Below, one piece after another: positions 8,805 through 17,235 of a DNA stretch of 64,000 nt; positions within the stretch are counted from its first letter, which is position 1, and each line of letters opens with the position of its first letter. Origin of the DNA: Candidatus Babelota bacterium (GTDB lineage Bacteria > Babelota > Babeliae > Babelales > JABDEC01); assembly GCA_013286795.1 (NCBI GenBank), contig JABDFA010000003.1:1-64000 (forward strand), given 5' to 3'. Both the position numbers and the translations under genes were made by a program. The notes beneath the pieces were generated by a model. The model did no database searches, had not been told where the DNA came from, and worked only from the letters and a program-made list of their open reading frames with translations.

Positions 8805-9425
8805 TTAACAACTCTTTTCTTTTTCTGATCTTTTAAACCCAGTGTATTCCTCAACTAAATCTATTAATACTGGTGGAAAATTAGTTTCTTCAAGCATTTT
8901 TTGCCTGTTTCGCTTGTAGTTTTGTATATAATTAGCTATTTCAAAATTGCCGTAAGTTTTAGCAATTTCTGCTGCATCATATATTTTATCTACGAGCCTA
9001 TATGTTAAATCTGCATCTGCAACGTTTTTTAATAAGAATTCGACAGAATCTAAATTTCCATTTGCAGCTTCTTCCATAAGCAATGTAAAACCTGCTCCAA
9101 ATCTGCGATTAATATTTGCACCATTATCTATTAATAGTTGGGCTATATTAAAATGTTTATTTCTTATTGCTTCAGAAAGTGGAGTTTCGTTATATTCTGA
9201 TACAAAATTTACATTAGCTCTTTCGGCAATTGCTTTTTGTACTTCTTCATAATTACCATTTTTCGCTGCATTGATAAGTCCTTTATTTAGGTTCATTAAA
9301 GCATATCGACCCGCTTTTCGAAGTCGCTTTTCTCTTCGTTCTTCTCTTCCACCGCCAATAGAATAAATTAATTTAGTTGAAAAAAGGACTATTATTATTA
9401 AAACACTAATTTTATTAAAATTCAT
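8805..9425 (-). CDS. Secreted ankyrin-repeat protein
   Basis: 206 residues. A signal peptide (MNFNKISVLIIIVLFSTKLIYS) is followed by a strongly basic segment (REERREKRLRKAGR), then about four ankyrin repeats (residues 48-160, with NETPLSEAIRNKHFNIAQLL and DNGANINRRFGAGFTLL). Near the C terminus FPPVLIDLVEEYTGF resembles the short F-box-like block of other ankyrin proteins here. GGAGG precedes the ATG. A run of ten G (coding-strand sense) lies about 56-65 nt upstream of the ATG and may modulate expression. The gene sits between dsbD and a relic dsbD 3' end. Confidence 0.85.
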   Translation of the reverse strand: MNFNKISVLIIIVLFSTKLIYSIGGGREERREKRLRKAGRYALMNLNKGLINAAKNGNYEEVQKAIAERANVNFVSEYNETPLSEAIRNKHFNIAQLLIDNGANINRRFGAGFTLLMEEAANGNLDSVEFLLKNVADADLTYRLVDKIYDAAEIAKTYGNFEIANYIQNYKRNRQKMLEETNFPPVLIDLVEEYTGFKRSEKEKSC

Positions 9426-9480
9426 AAATTACCTCCAATACAAAAATAATATAAATAAATCAACTGATTTAAGTATACCA

Positions 9481-9490
9481 CCCCCCCCCC
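9481..9490. repeat. C10 homopolymer upstream of ankyrin gene
   Basis: Ten consecutive C residues on the plus strand (G10 in the sense of the ankyrin gene that starts at 9425). Tracts of this length slip during replication. In AT-rich DNA such a tract is conspicuous and a candidate phase-variation site. Confidence 0.85.
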
Positions 9491-9529
9491 GCTCAATGTC
9501 AAGTAGAAATTTAAAAAAGGCAGGGCATA

Positions 9530-9618
9530 CGCATACTTTAACCTGTAAAAATAGGGGCGAACTTTATGATTTATCTCAAGAACAGGTTATTGAAGAACTT
9601 AATAGTTTAAACAAGTGA
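9530..9618 (+). pseudogene. Relic of a dsbD 3' end
   Basis: The last 20 codons read GELYDLSQEQVIEEL-NSLNK then stop. They match the last residues of the intact DsbD (GELYDLSQEQVIEELDNLN). About 9 of 11 base differences in the aligned part are synonymous. Upstream, a cysteine codon and flanking residues can be followed a little way before similarity fades. There is no start codon or remaining gene body. It is best explained as the tail of a second dsbD copy or a duplicated segment. Confidence 0.75.
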
Positions 9619-9624
9619 GGCGCT

Positions 9625-9644
9625 CAACGGCTTAAAAGCCGTTG
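9625..9644. terminator. Hairpin, possible terminator remnant
   Basis: CAACGGCTT-AA-AAGCCGTTG forms a 9-bp stem with a very small loop, directly after the relic dsbD stop. Only three T follow on the plus strand, so a working intrinsic terminator is uncertain. Confidence 0.4.
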
Positions 9645-9782
9645 TTTCGCGCGAAATTCTTCGAAGCCATTCATCTCCAGCTTAAAAGCTTGGGTTTTCT
9701 GGCGTAGTAGAATAAAAATATGAATAAATTCGTTTATTTTTCAGGGCGATTGCATGAGTTACCCTGATAAATAGGGCATTTT

Positions 9783-9971
9783 TAAATTTATTTTTTGTCA
9801 AAATTTGTAATTTTTTTAATCAAAATGCATCAAAAGATAACCAAAAATTAAAAAATCTAATATCACAAGAATTACTCAAAAAAAGGGTTACTCCACCAGG
9901 AGGAATAGCTGTTTATTCAACTTTGGATGAATCACTTTTATAAAAAGAAAAACAAGAGTTTAATAGCTGCT
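9783..9971 (+). pseudogene. Possible relic of a proC-like C terminus
   Basis: One plus-strand frame reads ...LISQELLKKRVTPPGGIAVY then STLDESLL, stop, KEKQEFNSC, stop. The VTPPGG-x-A segment resembles the VTSPGGTT(I) signature near the C terminus of pyrroline-5-carboxylate reductase. There is no start or N-terminal body, and a stop interrupts the frame, so at best it is a decayed fragment. The match is short and could be chance. Confidence 0.3.
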
Positions 9972-9989
9972 GATCAAAACAATATTAAT

Positions 9990-10337
9990 TTAATCGCTCT
10001 TATAGCGATCAGCAGTTCTTCTTAAAGAAATCATTTCTTTTTTATGCTCGGTAAGCTTATGACAAATTATATCAAAACCTTCATCAATAGATAAATATAA
10101 TTCAGGGCTTTCTTTTTTGACTATTATTTCAAAATGTGGTCCGTGGAGCCTAAAATCAAAACAATGATGAGGATGAGGTTTAGCCATGGTTACTGTAATA
10201 TCTATAAATACAGGATCTTTTACGTGATCCAAAAGATACCCAATTTTAGCTAAATTTTCATCAATATAATTTCTTATTGCTCGAGAATCATCTGACTCTT
10301 TATGAGTTGATCCTCTAATAGTTATATTCTTTTTCAT
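9990..10337 (-). CDS. hpf: Ribosome hibernation promoting factor (HPF/RaiA family)
   Basis: 115 residues covering the single beta-alpha-beta3-alpha HPF/YfiA domain: ITIRGSTHKESDDSRAIRNY, HVKDPVFIDITV, HCFDFRLHGPHFEIIVKK and the last helix LTEHKKEMISLRR. It is the short type, without the C-terminal dimerisation domain of long HPF. It binds the 30S decoding region and silences ribosomes at rest. GGAG precedes the ATG. Divergent from the membrane-protein gene at 10556, with about 200 nt between them. Confidence 0.85.
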   Translation of the reverse strand: MKKNITIRGSTHKESDDSRAIRNYIDENLAKIGYLLDHVKDPVFIDITVTMAKPHPHHCFDFRLHGPHFEIIVKKESPELYLSIDEGFDIICHKLTEHKKEMISLRRTADRYKSD

Positions 10338-10555
10338 TTAAACAAACTCCTTTTTATTTAAGTATATATGCAATTAAAGGCAAAATTCTATGCTTATTAT
10401 AAAGAACCAAAAAGATTCCGCAAAAAACAGTATTTATGGCATATTATGGTCCAAAAATCAAAAATTAAAAACCCTTGCATTTAAGTTTTAATTTGTGCTA
10501 TTTTTAATTCAGATAGAGTAATTTAAATGATTTGTATTAAAATATGGAGGTATAT

Positions 10556-11398
10556 ATGTTTTCTTATAAATTTACTAAAATCAAGCTAAATGTATTAATA
10601 TTAATTTCCTTAATGGTATTTCCTATAAAAAGTTCTAATGGTCCTACTGAAATAATAGCTCATCCTATAGAAAATATCTTTAATTCTACTTCAAAAGATT
10701 TGGTCATCAGTTCTACTAATATTCAAGGACAATTTAATCTTATTGAACCTACCACAAAAGGTACTCAATCAATATTAAATTCTATAGTTCCTGGTTTTGC
10801 AAGCTCATTTATTAAAGATATTGATACAAAAACCTTATTACTCGCAACATCAGGAACCTTGGCTGTAGGTACAATCTTAGTCCTAGGTCTAGGTGGTGAT
10901 ATATCAACATTTATCTCTCCCGAAATAATTGGTATGGGAATTAATCAATTTTTAGCCACTGCAAAAACAACAGCTTTAACCAATATATCAACTCAATTAG
11001 TAAAAAGTGGTTTAGGCGGAGCTGTTGGAGCAACTATAGCATTAACAATGGTAGACCCACAAAACGAATTTGTTTCTAATTTTATAACAACATCTGGTCT
11101 TGAAGCATTATCAATCATAGCATCCACCCAAACGGTACAAAAAAGATTAATAGGCCCTGCAACAGAAAAAGCAAAATCTACCTTTGAAGAAATAAAACAA
11201 GCCTTTAAAAGCCCCAAAGTAATCATTGGATCTTTAATTGTTGGAGGCATAGTATTGGCAAGCACATATTTCCTATGTCCGGACGTATCTCAGGCTGCTC
11301 CATATGTTGCTAGCACTGTATCAACATTAATGAATACAGCTATATTAACAGCTGCAAACACACTTGGGCAGAAAATATTTATGTTTGGTAAAAAATAA
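10556..11398 (+). CDS. Hypothetical exported or membrane protein
   Basis: 280 residues that I do not recognise. A signal-like N terminus (FTKIKLNVLILISLMVFPIK) is followed by a Ser/Thr-rich region. Glycine/alanine-rich hydrophobic stretches occur near residues 100-120 (LLLATSGTLAVGTILVLGLG) and 220-240 (VIIGSLIVGGIVLASTYFLC), with a weaker one near 165. It is probably inserted in a membrane. The ATG at 10556 has GGAGG 5 nt upstream; an ATG at 10544 contains that site and is not the start. It is convergent with der (10 nt gap). No ankyrin repeats or enzymatic motif are visible. Confidence 0.7.
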   Translation: MFSYKFTKIKLNVLILISLMVFPIKSSNGPTEIIAHPIENIFNSTSKDLVISSTNIQGQFNLIEPTTKGTQSILNSIVPGFASSFIKDIDTKTLLLATSGTLAVGTILVLGLGGDISTFISPEIIGMGINQFLATAKTTALTNISTQLVKSGLGGAVGATIALTMVDPQNEFVSNFITTSGLEALSIIASTQTVQKRLIGPATEKAKSTFEEIKQAFKSPKVIIGSLIVGGIVLASTYFLCPDVSQAAPYVASTVSTLMNTAILTAANTLGQKIFMFGKK

Positions 11399-11408
11399 GG
11401 CCCTAGAA

Positions 11409-12722
11409 CTATTTTAAAATATTTTTCTTTTTAAGAACAAAAACAATAGGAACGCCTTTTAAATCATATTTTTGTCGAAGCAACTTCTCAAAAAAAGCAA
11501 GTTGGCTTTCCCCGAACCATTTTGGTTCATTTACCATAAGCAAAATAGTTATAGGGGAAGATTGAACTTGAGATGCAGAATAAACTATTAAAGGTAGGGT
11601 TTTATGATGAAGAGGCTTGTTTTGCAAAGCTTTCTTAAACAAACTATTAAGTTCTACATCAGAAAACTTCTGACTATATTTTTTCCATACTTGATCAATT
11701 AAAGGTATTATATGCCCAATGTTTTTACCTGTTTGGCAAGAAATATTAAGAGTCTCAATTTTATCAAATAAATAGTTATATGGCTCCAAACTAAAATCAA
11801 GCTCTTTTTTCTTCTGTTCTGTAAGTAAATCTTGTTTGTTAAATAAAATTATTAGGGCCTTACCTTGTTCAAAAACATAAAAAGCTAATTTTAACTCTTG
11901 ATCCGAAATTGAGGCCTGAGAAACATCAACTAATAAAAGAACTATTTCAGAATGCCTAACAGCATCAAAAGTGCTTTTAACCATTAAATTTTCTATATTT
12001 TCTTTTATAGATCTTTTACGCCTAACTCCAGCAGTATCTGTGATTTGAATAGTTTCTTTATAAAACTTAATTTTTTCACTTAATGCTTCTCTAGTTGTTC
12101 CAGGTATGTCTGAAACAATTGCTCGTTCATTTTTTACAAGCAAATTCAGAAGTGAAGATTTGCCTACATTTGGCTTGCCTAATAAAGAAACTTTAAAAAG
12201 AGGTTCCTCTTTTTTTGATATTTTTAATGGTCTAATAATATCAACAATAAATGACAATAAATCACCAATTCCTATACTATGCTGAGCTGAAATATTTATA
12301 AAATTTTTAAATCCAAGTTGCTCAAATTCATATTGATTTTCTTGGGCCTTTTTTGTATCAATTTTATTAGATACAAGTATTACTTTCTTATTAAGTTTGT
12401 GTAATAAATTAGAAATTTCCCTATCTTCCGGAAGAACCCCAATTGTACCATCGCATACAAAAATTATTAAATCAGCCTCCTTTACTAATTCTAATCCTAC
12501 TTCCCTCACCTTCTTTAAAATAGGATCTTGTGTTTTACCAAACTCTAAACCGCCAGTATCTATAAGCTCAAACTCAACACCATCCCATTCAACAATATCT
12601 CTAACAAAATCCCTAGTAACCCCTGCATAATCTAATGTTATAGATTTGACTTCATTAGAAAGTCTATTAAATAACGTTGATTTTCCAACATTTGTTCTGC
12701 CCACAATAACAACTTTACTCAT
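11409..12722 (-). CDS. der: Ribosome-assembly GTPase Der (EngA)
   Basis: 437 residues with two consecutive GTPase domains. The first has GRTNVGKST, DTGG and NKID; the second has GKPNVGKSS, DTAGVRRK and NKQD. A C-terminal KH-like domain starts near residue 350. This tandem layout is unique to Der, which acts in maturation of the large ribosomal subunit in the cytoplasm. The length is typical. Its ATG overlaps the last 8 nt of dnaX, so the two genes are probably co-transcribed and coupled. Confidence 0.97.
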   Translation of the reverse strand: MSKVVIVGRTNVGKSTLFNRLSNEVKSITLDYAGVTRDFVRDIVEWDGVEFELIDTGGLEFGKTQDPILKKVREVGLELVKEADLIIFVCDGTIGVLPEDREISNLLHKLNKKVILVSNKIDTKKAQENQYEFEQLGFKNFINISAQHSIGIGDLLSFIVDIIRPLKISKKEEPLFKVSLLGKPNVGKSSLLNLLVKNERAIVSDIPGTTREALSEKIKFYKETIQITDTAGVRRKRSIKENIENLMVKSTFDAVRHSEIVLLLVDVSQASISDQELKLAFYVFEQGKALIILFNKQDLLTEQKKKELDFSLEPYNYLFDKIETLNISCQTGKNIGHIIPLIDQVWKKYSQKFSDVELNSLFKKALQNKPLHHKTLPLIVYSASQVQSSPITILLMVNEPKWFGESQLAFFEKLLRQKYDLKGVPIVFVLKKKNILK

Positions 12723-14277
12723 CTGTCTTAACCTCTTTGATAACTCCTGAAAAGTTTTTTAAAAGCATATTAGCGATTTGCCACTTATTTGTATCTGAAA
12801 CATCAATAGAACTCTCTTTATTCAATTTGTTGGGCTCTTTTTTAGCTATTAAAGTTTTTTCTTCAACTTTTTGTTCTTGGAAATTAATATTTAGCTTTGC
12901 TCCATCATTAAATACTTGATTTAATATAGGCACCCATAAACGTGATGAATCATTTAACATTTCTTGAAAAAATTGAGATTTTTTATCAAAAGATATTTTA
13001 ACTTCATTGGTAGCTGAATCATATCCAATATAAATAGCTTGAGAAAAAATTGAGCTTATCATTGGTTCATTTATTTGATTCATCTTTTGTATAAAATTAC
13101 TCCAATCAATATCTTGCACTCTTACAATTTCATTTTTTTCGTCCACTTCTGTATATTTAATATCTTTAAAACTATTAGCTTCTCTTTTTAAAATCCGCAA
13201 GAAAAGCATTTCAAGAAAAGAATGCTTATTAATAGTCTTTAAAAATACAGGTTCTATCAAACTAATTTCTTCCATCACAAACAAAATATCATTTAAAGAA
13301 TAAGGTTTAATAATATCTTCTATTTTTAAATGCCGCAAAAAAGTAGGGTCAATACCTTGTTTAATTCTAATAGAGGCCCTAAAACATTCTATTAAAATTT
13401 CCCATGTATGTTGTGCAGAAAAATTATTAAAGTCTATCTCATCTAGAAATTGTAATAGCTCTTTAATAGAAGATTTTTTAATTAGTATATTAAAAATATT
13501 TAATATACTTTCATCCGATAAATATCCAAGAGCATTAAGAACAGTCTTATACGAAACTATAGGGGCAGAAAATCTAACCTGTTCTAATAAATTTATAGCA
13601 TCCCTTGCTGATCCCTTAGATTCTCTTGCAATAATTTTAAGACCCTCATCATCAAAATTAACTGATTCTTTCACACAGATATCTTTTAAATGTTCAACAA
13701 GAGTATCTTGGTTAATATTAGTAAAAAAAACCTGAAAACATCTAGAACGCACAGTATCAATTATTTTATGTATATCTGTAGTAGCTAAAATAAAGATAGT
13801 ATTTATAGGCGGCTCTTCCATTATCTTTAAAAACGCATTAAAAGCAGCTTTACTTAACATATGCGCTTCATCAATTAAATATATTTTCTTATTACCCATT
13901 AATGGCAAAAAAGTAGATGCCTCGATAATTTGTCTAACATTATCGACTCCTGTATAAGAAGCTGCATCAATTTCTACAAAATCAGGATGCTTCCCATTTT
14001 GCATAGCAACACAAGACACACATTCAATACAAGGAACAGAAACAGATTTAGGATTGTTTTGAAATTCGAAAAGCTTGTGACAATTAGCAGCCGCAGCAAA
14101 TATACGTGCAGTAGATGTCTTTCCACAACCTCTTTGTCCAGCAAATAAATATACAGGAAAAAATGAATTTAAATAAAGAGCATTTTTTAAAATTCTTACA
14201 GAAAGATCTTGACCCACTACTAGATCAAATGTAGCAGGTCGCCATTTTCTTGCAAGATTAAGGTTTTGGTTAGACAT
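12715..14277 (-). CDS. dnaX: DNA polymerase III subunit gamma/tau
   Basis: 520 residues. The AAA+ clamp-loader domain starts LARKWRPATFDLVVGQ and has Walker A GQRGCGKTS (47-55). A four-cysteine zinc module (Cys66, 83, 86, 89), Walker B LIDEAHML and the SRC sensor (TVRSRCFQVFF) follow. The collar region and a C-terminal tail end at residue 520, shorter than E. coli tau. It loads the sliding clamp during replication. I see no evident A-rich frameshift signal that would decide whether a gamma form is made. It lies upstream of der and downstream of the SRP RNA gene. Confidence 0.96.
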   Translation of the reverse strand: MSNQNLNLARKWRPATFDLVVGQDLSVRILKNALYLNSFFPVYLFAGQRGCGKTSTARIFAAAANCHKLFEFQNNPKSVSVPCIECVSCVAMQNGKHPDFVEIDAASYTGVDNVRQIIEASTFLPLMGNKKIYLIDEAHMLSKAAFNAFLKIMEEPPINTIFILATTDIHKIIDTVRSRCFQVFFTNINQDTLVEHLKDICVKESVNFDDEGLKIIARESKGSARDAINLLEQVRFSAPIVSYKTVLNALGYLSDESILNIFNILIKKSSIKELLQFLDEIDFNNFSAQHTWEILIECFRASIRIKQGIDPTFLRHLKIEDIIKPYSLNDILFVMEEISLIEPVFLKTINKHSFLEMLFLRILKREANSFKDIKYTEVDEKNEIVRVQDIDWSNFIQKMNQINEPMISSIFSQAIYIGYDSATNEVKISFDKKSQFFQEMLNDSSRLWVPILNQVFNDGAKLNINFQEQKVEEKTLIAKKEPNKLNKESSIDVSDTNKWQIANMLLKNFSGVIKEVKTDE

Positions 14278-14302
14278 ATTTTTACAAATCTTATTAAAAA
14301 TA

Positions 14303-14393
14303 AGGCGAGGAAATTTGTACAGAAATTAAATTACCCTTGCTGCTTCCTTCCGGACCTGACAAATTAAATAACCATCTCTTACAAACTCCCTCA
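14303..14393 (-). ncRNA. ffs: Signal recognition particle RNA (small bacterial 4.5S type)
   Basis: The minus strand contains the universal SRP apical sequence CAGGTCCGGAAGGAAGCAGC. It is flanked by pairing arms: GAGGGAGTTTGTA on the 5' side with TACAAATTTCCTC on the 3' side, and ATTTAATTTG-type arms closer in. The ends are estimated from the outer helix. It lies just upstream of dnaX, a neighbourhood common in bacteria. Confidence 0.92.
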
Positions 14394-14409
14394 TAATTTT
14401 AGAAGAGCT

Positions 14410-14601
14410 CATTGCCCTACCCTACTTCGCCACTTCGTAGCTACGAGGTAGAAGCAAAGTCATATTTTTATTGCTATAGCCCTACTTCGCTCCTTATGGA
14501 GCTTCGAAGGGCATACTTCGCTTTTAAAAACAATGTCAATTGAATTAATAAAATTAACTCCTTGAAGAAAATGGCCTGCCATACGAAGCTTTAGCGAAGT
14601 A
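14410..14601. repeat. Cluster of CTTCG-rich hairpin repeats
   Basis: At least three imperfect hairpins lie between ffs and tRNA-Ser. Around 14410-14455 the words are CCTACTTCGCCAC and CTACGAGGTAGAAGC. At 14479-14512 an outer stem GCCC/GGGC surrounds the inner stem GCTCC-TTAT-GGAGC. At 14577-14602 the outer stem CCATAC/GTATGG surrounds GCT-TT-AGC, with symmetric GAA/GAA internal loops. The word family differs from the GTTCG/CTGAGCGA repeat. The last hairpin directly follows tRNA-Ser and could help terminate or process it. Confidence 0.55.
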
Positions 14602-14693
14602 TGGTGGAGAGAGAGGGATTCGAACCCTCGATGCCCCTTTCGAAGCATACATGATTTCCAATCATGCTCCTTCGGCCACTCAGACATCTCTCC
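14602..14693 (-). tRNA. tRNA-Ser (anticodon GGA)
   Basis: A 92-nt class II tRNA on the minus strand: acceptor GGAGAGA/TCTCTCC, anticodon stem-loop CATGA-TTGGAAA-TCATG with anticodon GGA, a long variable arm (TATGCTTCGAAAGGGGCAT) and T-loop TTCGAAT. The 3' CCA is encoded. Confidence 0.96.
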
Positions 14694-14699
14694 ATTTAT

Positions 14700-15530
14700 T
14701 TATTGACTCTTAAGCTTTCTCTTAGATTTAGACTTATCAGCCTCATCCTCTTCAGCTTCAAGTTGTGCAACCTTAGCAAGTAACTCTTCAGATTCAATGA
14801 CAGCTTTTTGTTTTTGTTTAACATGCGTCATAGAAGATTTATCGGCTGCTGCTCTATCTTTACCTTTTTGAGCTGCTTGACTAAGAAACTCTAAAATAAC
14901 TGCTATACTTTTTGGAGAATCATCGTTTCCAGGAATAACATAATCAATAAATGAAGGGTCCGAATTTGTATCAACCAATGCAACTACAGGTATTCCAGCT
15001 TTTTTAGCTTCTCTAATAGCTGTATCTTCTTTTTTTGCATCAATTACAACTATAGCTCCAATTGGCCAATTTAATTTAACAATTCCACCAATACTTTTTT
15101 CTAATTTATCAGCATATTTGCCCAATAAATTTAATTCTTTCTTTGTATAGTTATAATCTTCAGATTTTTCCAAGATATCTCTATAATGCAATAATTTTGT
15201 AACTGATTTTTTTACTTGTGGAAAATTAGTTATGGAACCACCAACCCAATGATGATTAACATAAGGCATATTAAGTTTTTTTGCAGACTCAGTCAACAAG
15301 CCTTGCGCACTTCGTTTTGTTCCAATCCATAATATAGTTTTATTTTGGGCAGCAAGCTCTTCAATAAATTTAGCAGCCCTTTCAAGACCATAAGCAGTTT
15401 TAGAAACATCTATAAGATTAACACCATTTGTATGACCCCAAATATAAGGCGCCATTTTTGGATTACATTTAGTCCTTTGATGACCAAAATGTACACCAGC
15501 TTTAATTAATTCTTTTAAATCAATTGACAT
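14700..15530 (-). CDS. rpsB: 30S ribosomal protein S2
   Basis: 276 residues, recognisable from end to end: LIKAGVHFGHQRTKCNPKM, PYIWGHTNGVNLIDVSKT, HHWVGGSITNF, the DAKKEDTAIREAKKAGIPVV segment and DTNSDPSFIDYVIPGNDDS. A charged C-terminal extension (about 235-276) ends in KSKSKRKLKSQ. TAGGAG precedes the ATG. The usual downstream partner tsf is not here; tRNA-Ser follows within 6 nt instead. Confidence 0.98.
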   Translation of the reverse strand: MSIDLKELIKAGVHFGHQRTKCNPKMAPYIWGHTNGVNLIDVSKTAYGLERAAKFIEELAAQNKTILWIGTKRSAQGLLTESAKKLNMPYVNHHWVGGSITNFPQVKKSVTKLLHYRDILEKSEDYNYTKKELNLLGKYADKLEKSIGGIVKLNWPIGAIVVIDAKKEDTAIREAKKAGIPVVALVDTNSDPSFIDYVIPGNDDSPKSIAVILEFLSQAAQKGKDRAAADKSSMTHVKQKQKAVIESEELLAKVAQLEAEEDEADKSKSKRKLKSQ

Positions 15531-15678
15531 ATAAAATACTCCTAGGGTTACAATTATTGCTTTTAAGGCCTAGTTTGTATAAACTATCAGCCACCCATAA
15601 ATTTAAAAGCAAAGACATATAAATATTATTAAAAGTTTACCTAAAAACTCTAAAATTGCAATTCAATAACCAACTTTT

Positions 15679-17166
15679 CTAAGAAAAACCTATAACCTCA
15701 TTATTATCAATAGATTTCTGGTATTTTTTACCCAAATAATAAGATGTGGCAAACCACATTCCAATTATTAATCCAAAAAATATATAATGAATGCCAACAA
15801 ATGCTATCATGCCAAAATTTCCCAGAACAACATTTTTAGCAAAAATGTTAAAGCTAGAACCAAAGCCCTTAGCCAACTTAGATCCAAACGAATCTATCCA
15901 AGACTTTGATTTAAATTTAATTTCCTTAATCGTAGGAATATACAAGCTCTCTCTTAATGGATAACTAATAGCGTAATTCAAAACTCTAAGACCAATAAAT
16001 ACTGTAGTTATTGCATCAAGGGTGCCATTCATCATAAAAAAGAACAAAAGTAAAGCAACCAATAATGGCAGTAAAAGCAAACAGCGCCTTTCACCCAATA
16101 ATCTCAACAAAGTATTGGTACCTAAAAATGAAAGTAAGAAACCAAAAAAATGTATCAACAAAACTTGTTTGAATAATACACAATTAAGTTCTGAAATGTC
16201 AGCACTCGCTCCCTTTGCTAATAATAATCTTTGGTAACCCAAAACAACATTAATAAGTTCATAAAAAAATATTATACCAAAAATAGCAAATACATACGGT
16301 TGGCGAATAATCATCTTCAAACCAGAAGACCCAAAATGTAATGATCTAAAACATTTAGTAAAAAAAGTTTTAATTTTATTTACAATAGAGTTATTTATAA
16401 TATTTTTATTAAAACTTGAAGAATTTTCCAGCTCCTCTTTAGATTTTTCTTTTTCTACTTTATAAACAGCCTCATATCCATGTAAATACTGACCAGGAAC
16501 TTTTTTAATCAAAAATAAAATAATAAAAGGAACAAATAACAATAAAAAAGATGAGGTACCCAATAATATCTGATGTTTAACAATTGTAGATAATCCAAAA
16601 AAAGAAGTAGGCTTGCAACTAAATAAATACCATGCAAAAGCAGCTGTAAACATACCACCAATTTTTGACCCGGAAACCATTAACCCATAATTAGTTTTGG
16701 CAGCTTCAGGTGATGTTATTGAGTTAGCAAATGCCCAAAAAACACTAACTACAAAAGGCGAATACCCTTCTACAAAAAAATAAAACAACCAACCAAAAAT
16801 TCTATAGGGACTAGTATCAGTATTTGCAATACCAATTGAAGGATGCGCAATAAAATATGCGAATATTAATCCTAAAATCGCATAAGCTAAACTATAAAAA
16901 TACAAAAGCTGATACCGCCTTAATCTATCCACAAGATAAGAATAGAAAATAATAGCTGGCACTAGAACTATCATTGAAATTACTTTAGCAATAGGCTGAT
17001 AATCTATACCAACCGTTGACATAAAGACTGAATCCTTTAGCTCTTTGATAATTGTATAACCACCAATTACAAAGAAAAAAGAAGTAGTTAACAAGAGCAA
17101 CTTTAATCGTTCTCTACGTTCAATTTTGAATAAAAACTCAAAAACTCGCAATAATCTGGAACTCAT
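15679..17166 (-). CDS. tlc: ATP/ADP translocase (NTT/Tlc family), copy 1
   Basis: 495 residues with about 11-12 membrane helices, beginning in the TLC nucleotide transporter pattern (KLLLLTTSFFFVIGGYTIIKELKDSVF). Further family markers are the FFVEGYSPFVVSVFWAFANS and YPLRESLYIPTIKEIKFKSK segments. It exchanges host ATP for bacterial ADP, or transports other nucleotides, across the inner membrane. This transporter family is limited to chlamydiae, rickettsiae, other intracellular bacteria and plastids. It lies 69 nt downstream of the second copy in tandem. The two proteins are clearly diverged, so different substrates are possible. The ribosome-binding site is weak. Confidence 0.93.
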   Translation of the reverse strand: MSSRLLRVFEFLFKIERRERLKLLLLTTSFFFVIGGYTIIKELKDSVFMSTVGIDYQPIAKVISMIVLVPAIIFYSYLVDRLRRYQLLYFYSLAYAILGLIFAYFIAHPSIGIANTDTSPYRIFGWLFYFFVEGYSPFVVSVFWAFANSITSPEAAKTNYGLMVSGSKIGGMFTAAFAWYLFSCKPTSFFGLSTIVKHQILLGTSSFLLLFVPFIILFLIKKVPGQYLHGYEAVYKVEKEKSKEELENSSSFNKNIINNSIVNKIKTFFTKCFRSLHFGSSGLKMIIRQPYVFAIFGIIFFYELINVVLGYQRLLLAKGASADISELNCVLFKQVLLIHFFGFLLSFLGTNTLLRLLGERRCLLLLPLLVALLLFFFMMNGTLDAITTVFIGLRVLNYAISYPLRESLYIPTIKEIKFKSKSWIDSFGSKLAKGFGSSFNIFAKNVVLGNFGMIAFVGIHYIFFGLIIGMWFATSYYLGKKYQKSIDNNEVIGFS

Positions 17167-17235
17167 AAAATTTCGCTTAACCTTTCTTAACTACTTCTTA
17201 AAAAATTAAACTAAAAAAAATACTATATATATAAA

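Larger units (their letters stand above)
9426..9989. other. Gene-poor stretch with homopolymer, hairpin and gene relics
   Basis: 564 nt without an intact gene. From left to right it holds the upstream region of the ankyrin gene, a C10 tract, a dsbD 3'-end relic, a 9-bp hairpin and AT-rich spacer with short GC-rich words. It ends with a possible relic of a proC-like C terminus that runs up to the convergent hpf gene. Nothing else is recognisable. Confidence 0.6.

Noticed and set aside
10544-10558. Upstream ATG for the membrane-protein gene (and likewise at 57729 and 56390)
   Set aside because: Each of these ATGs is part of, or includes, the ribosome-binding site (GGAG or GGAGG) of the ATG 12 nt downstream.
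14460-14687. A 75-codon minus-strand open frame (MSEWPKEHD...)
   Set aside because: Its first half is the translation of tRNA-Ser and its second half runs through the hairpin repeats; chance frame.
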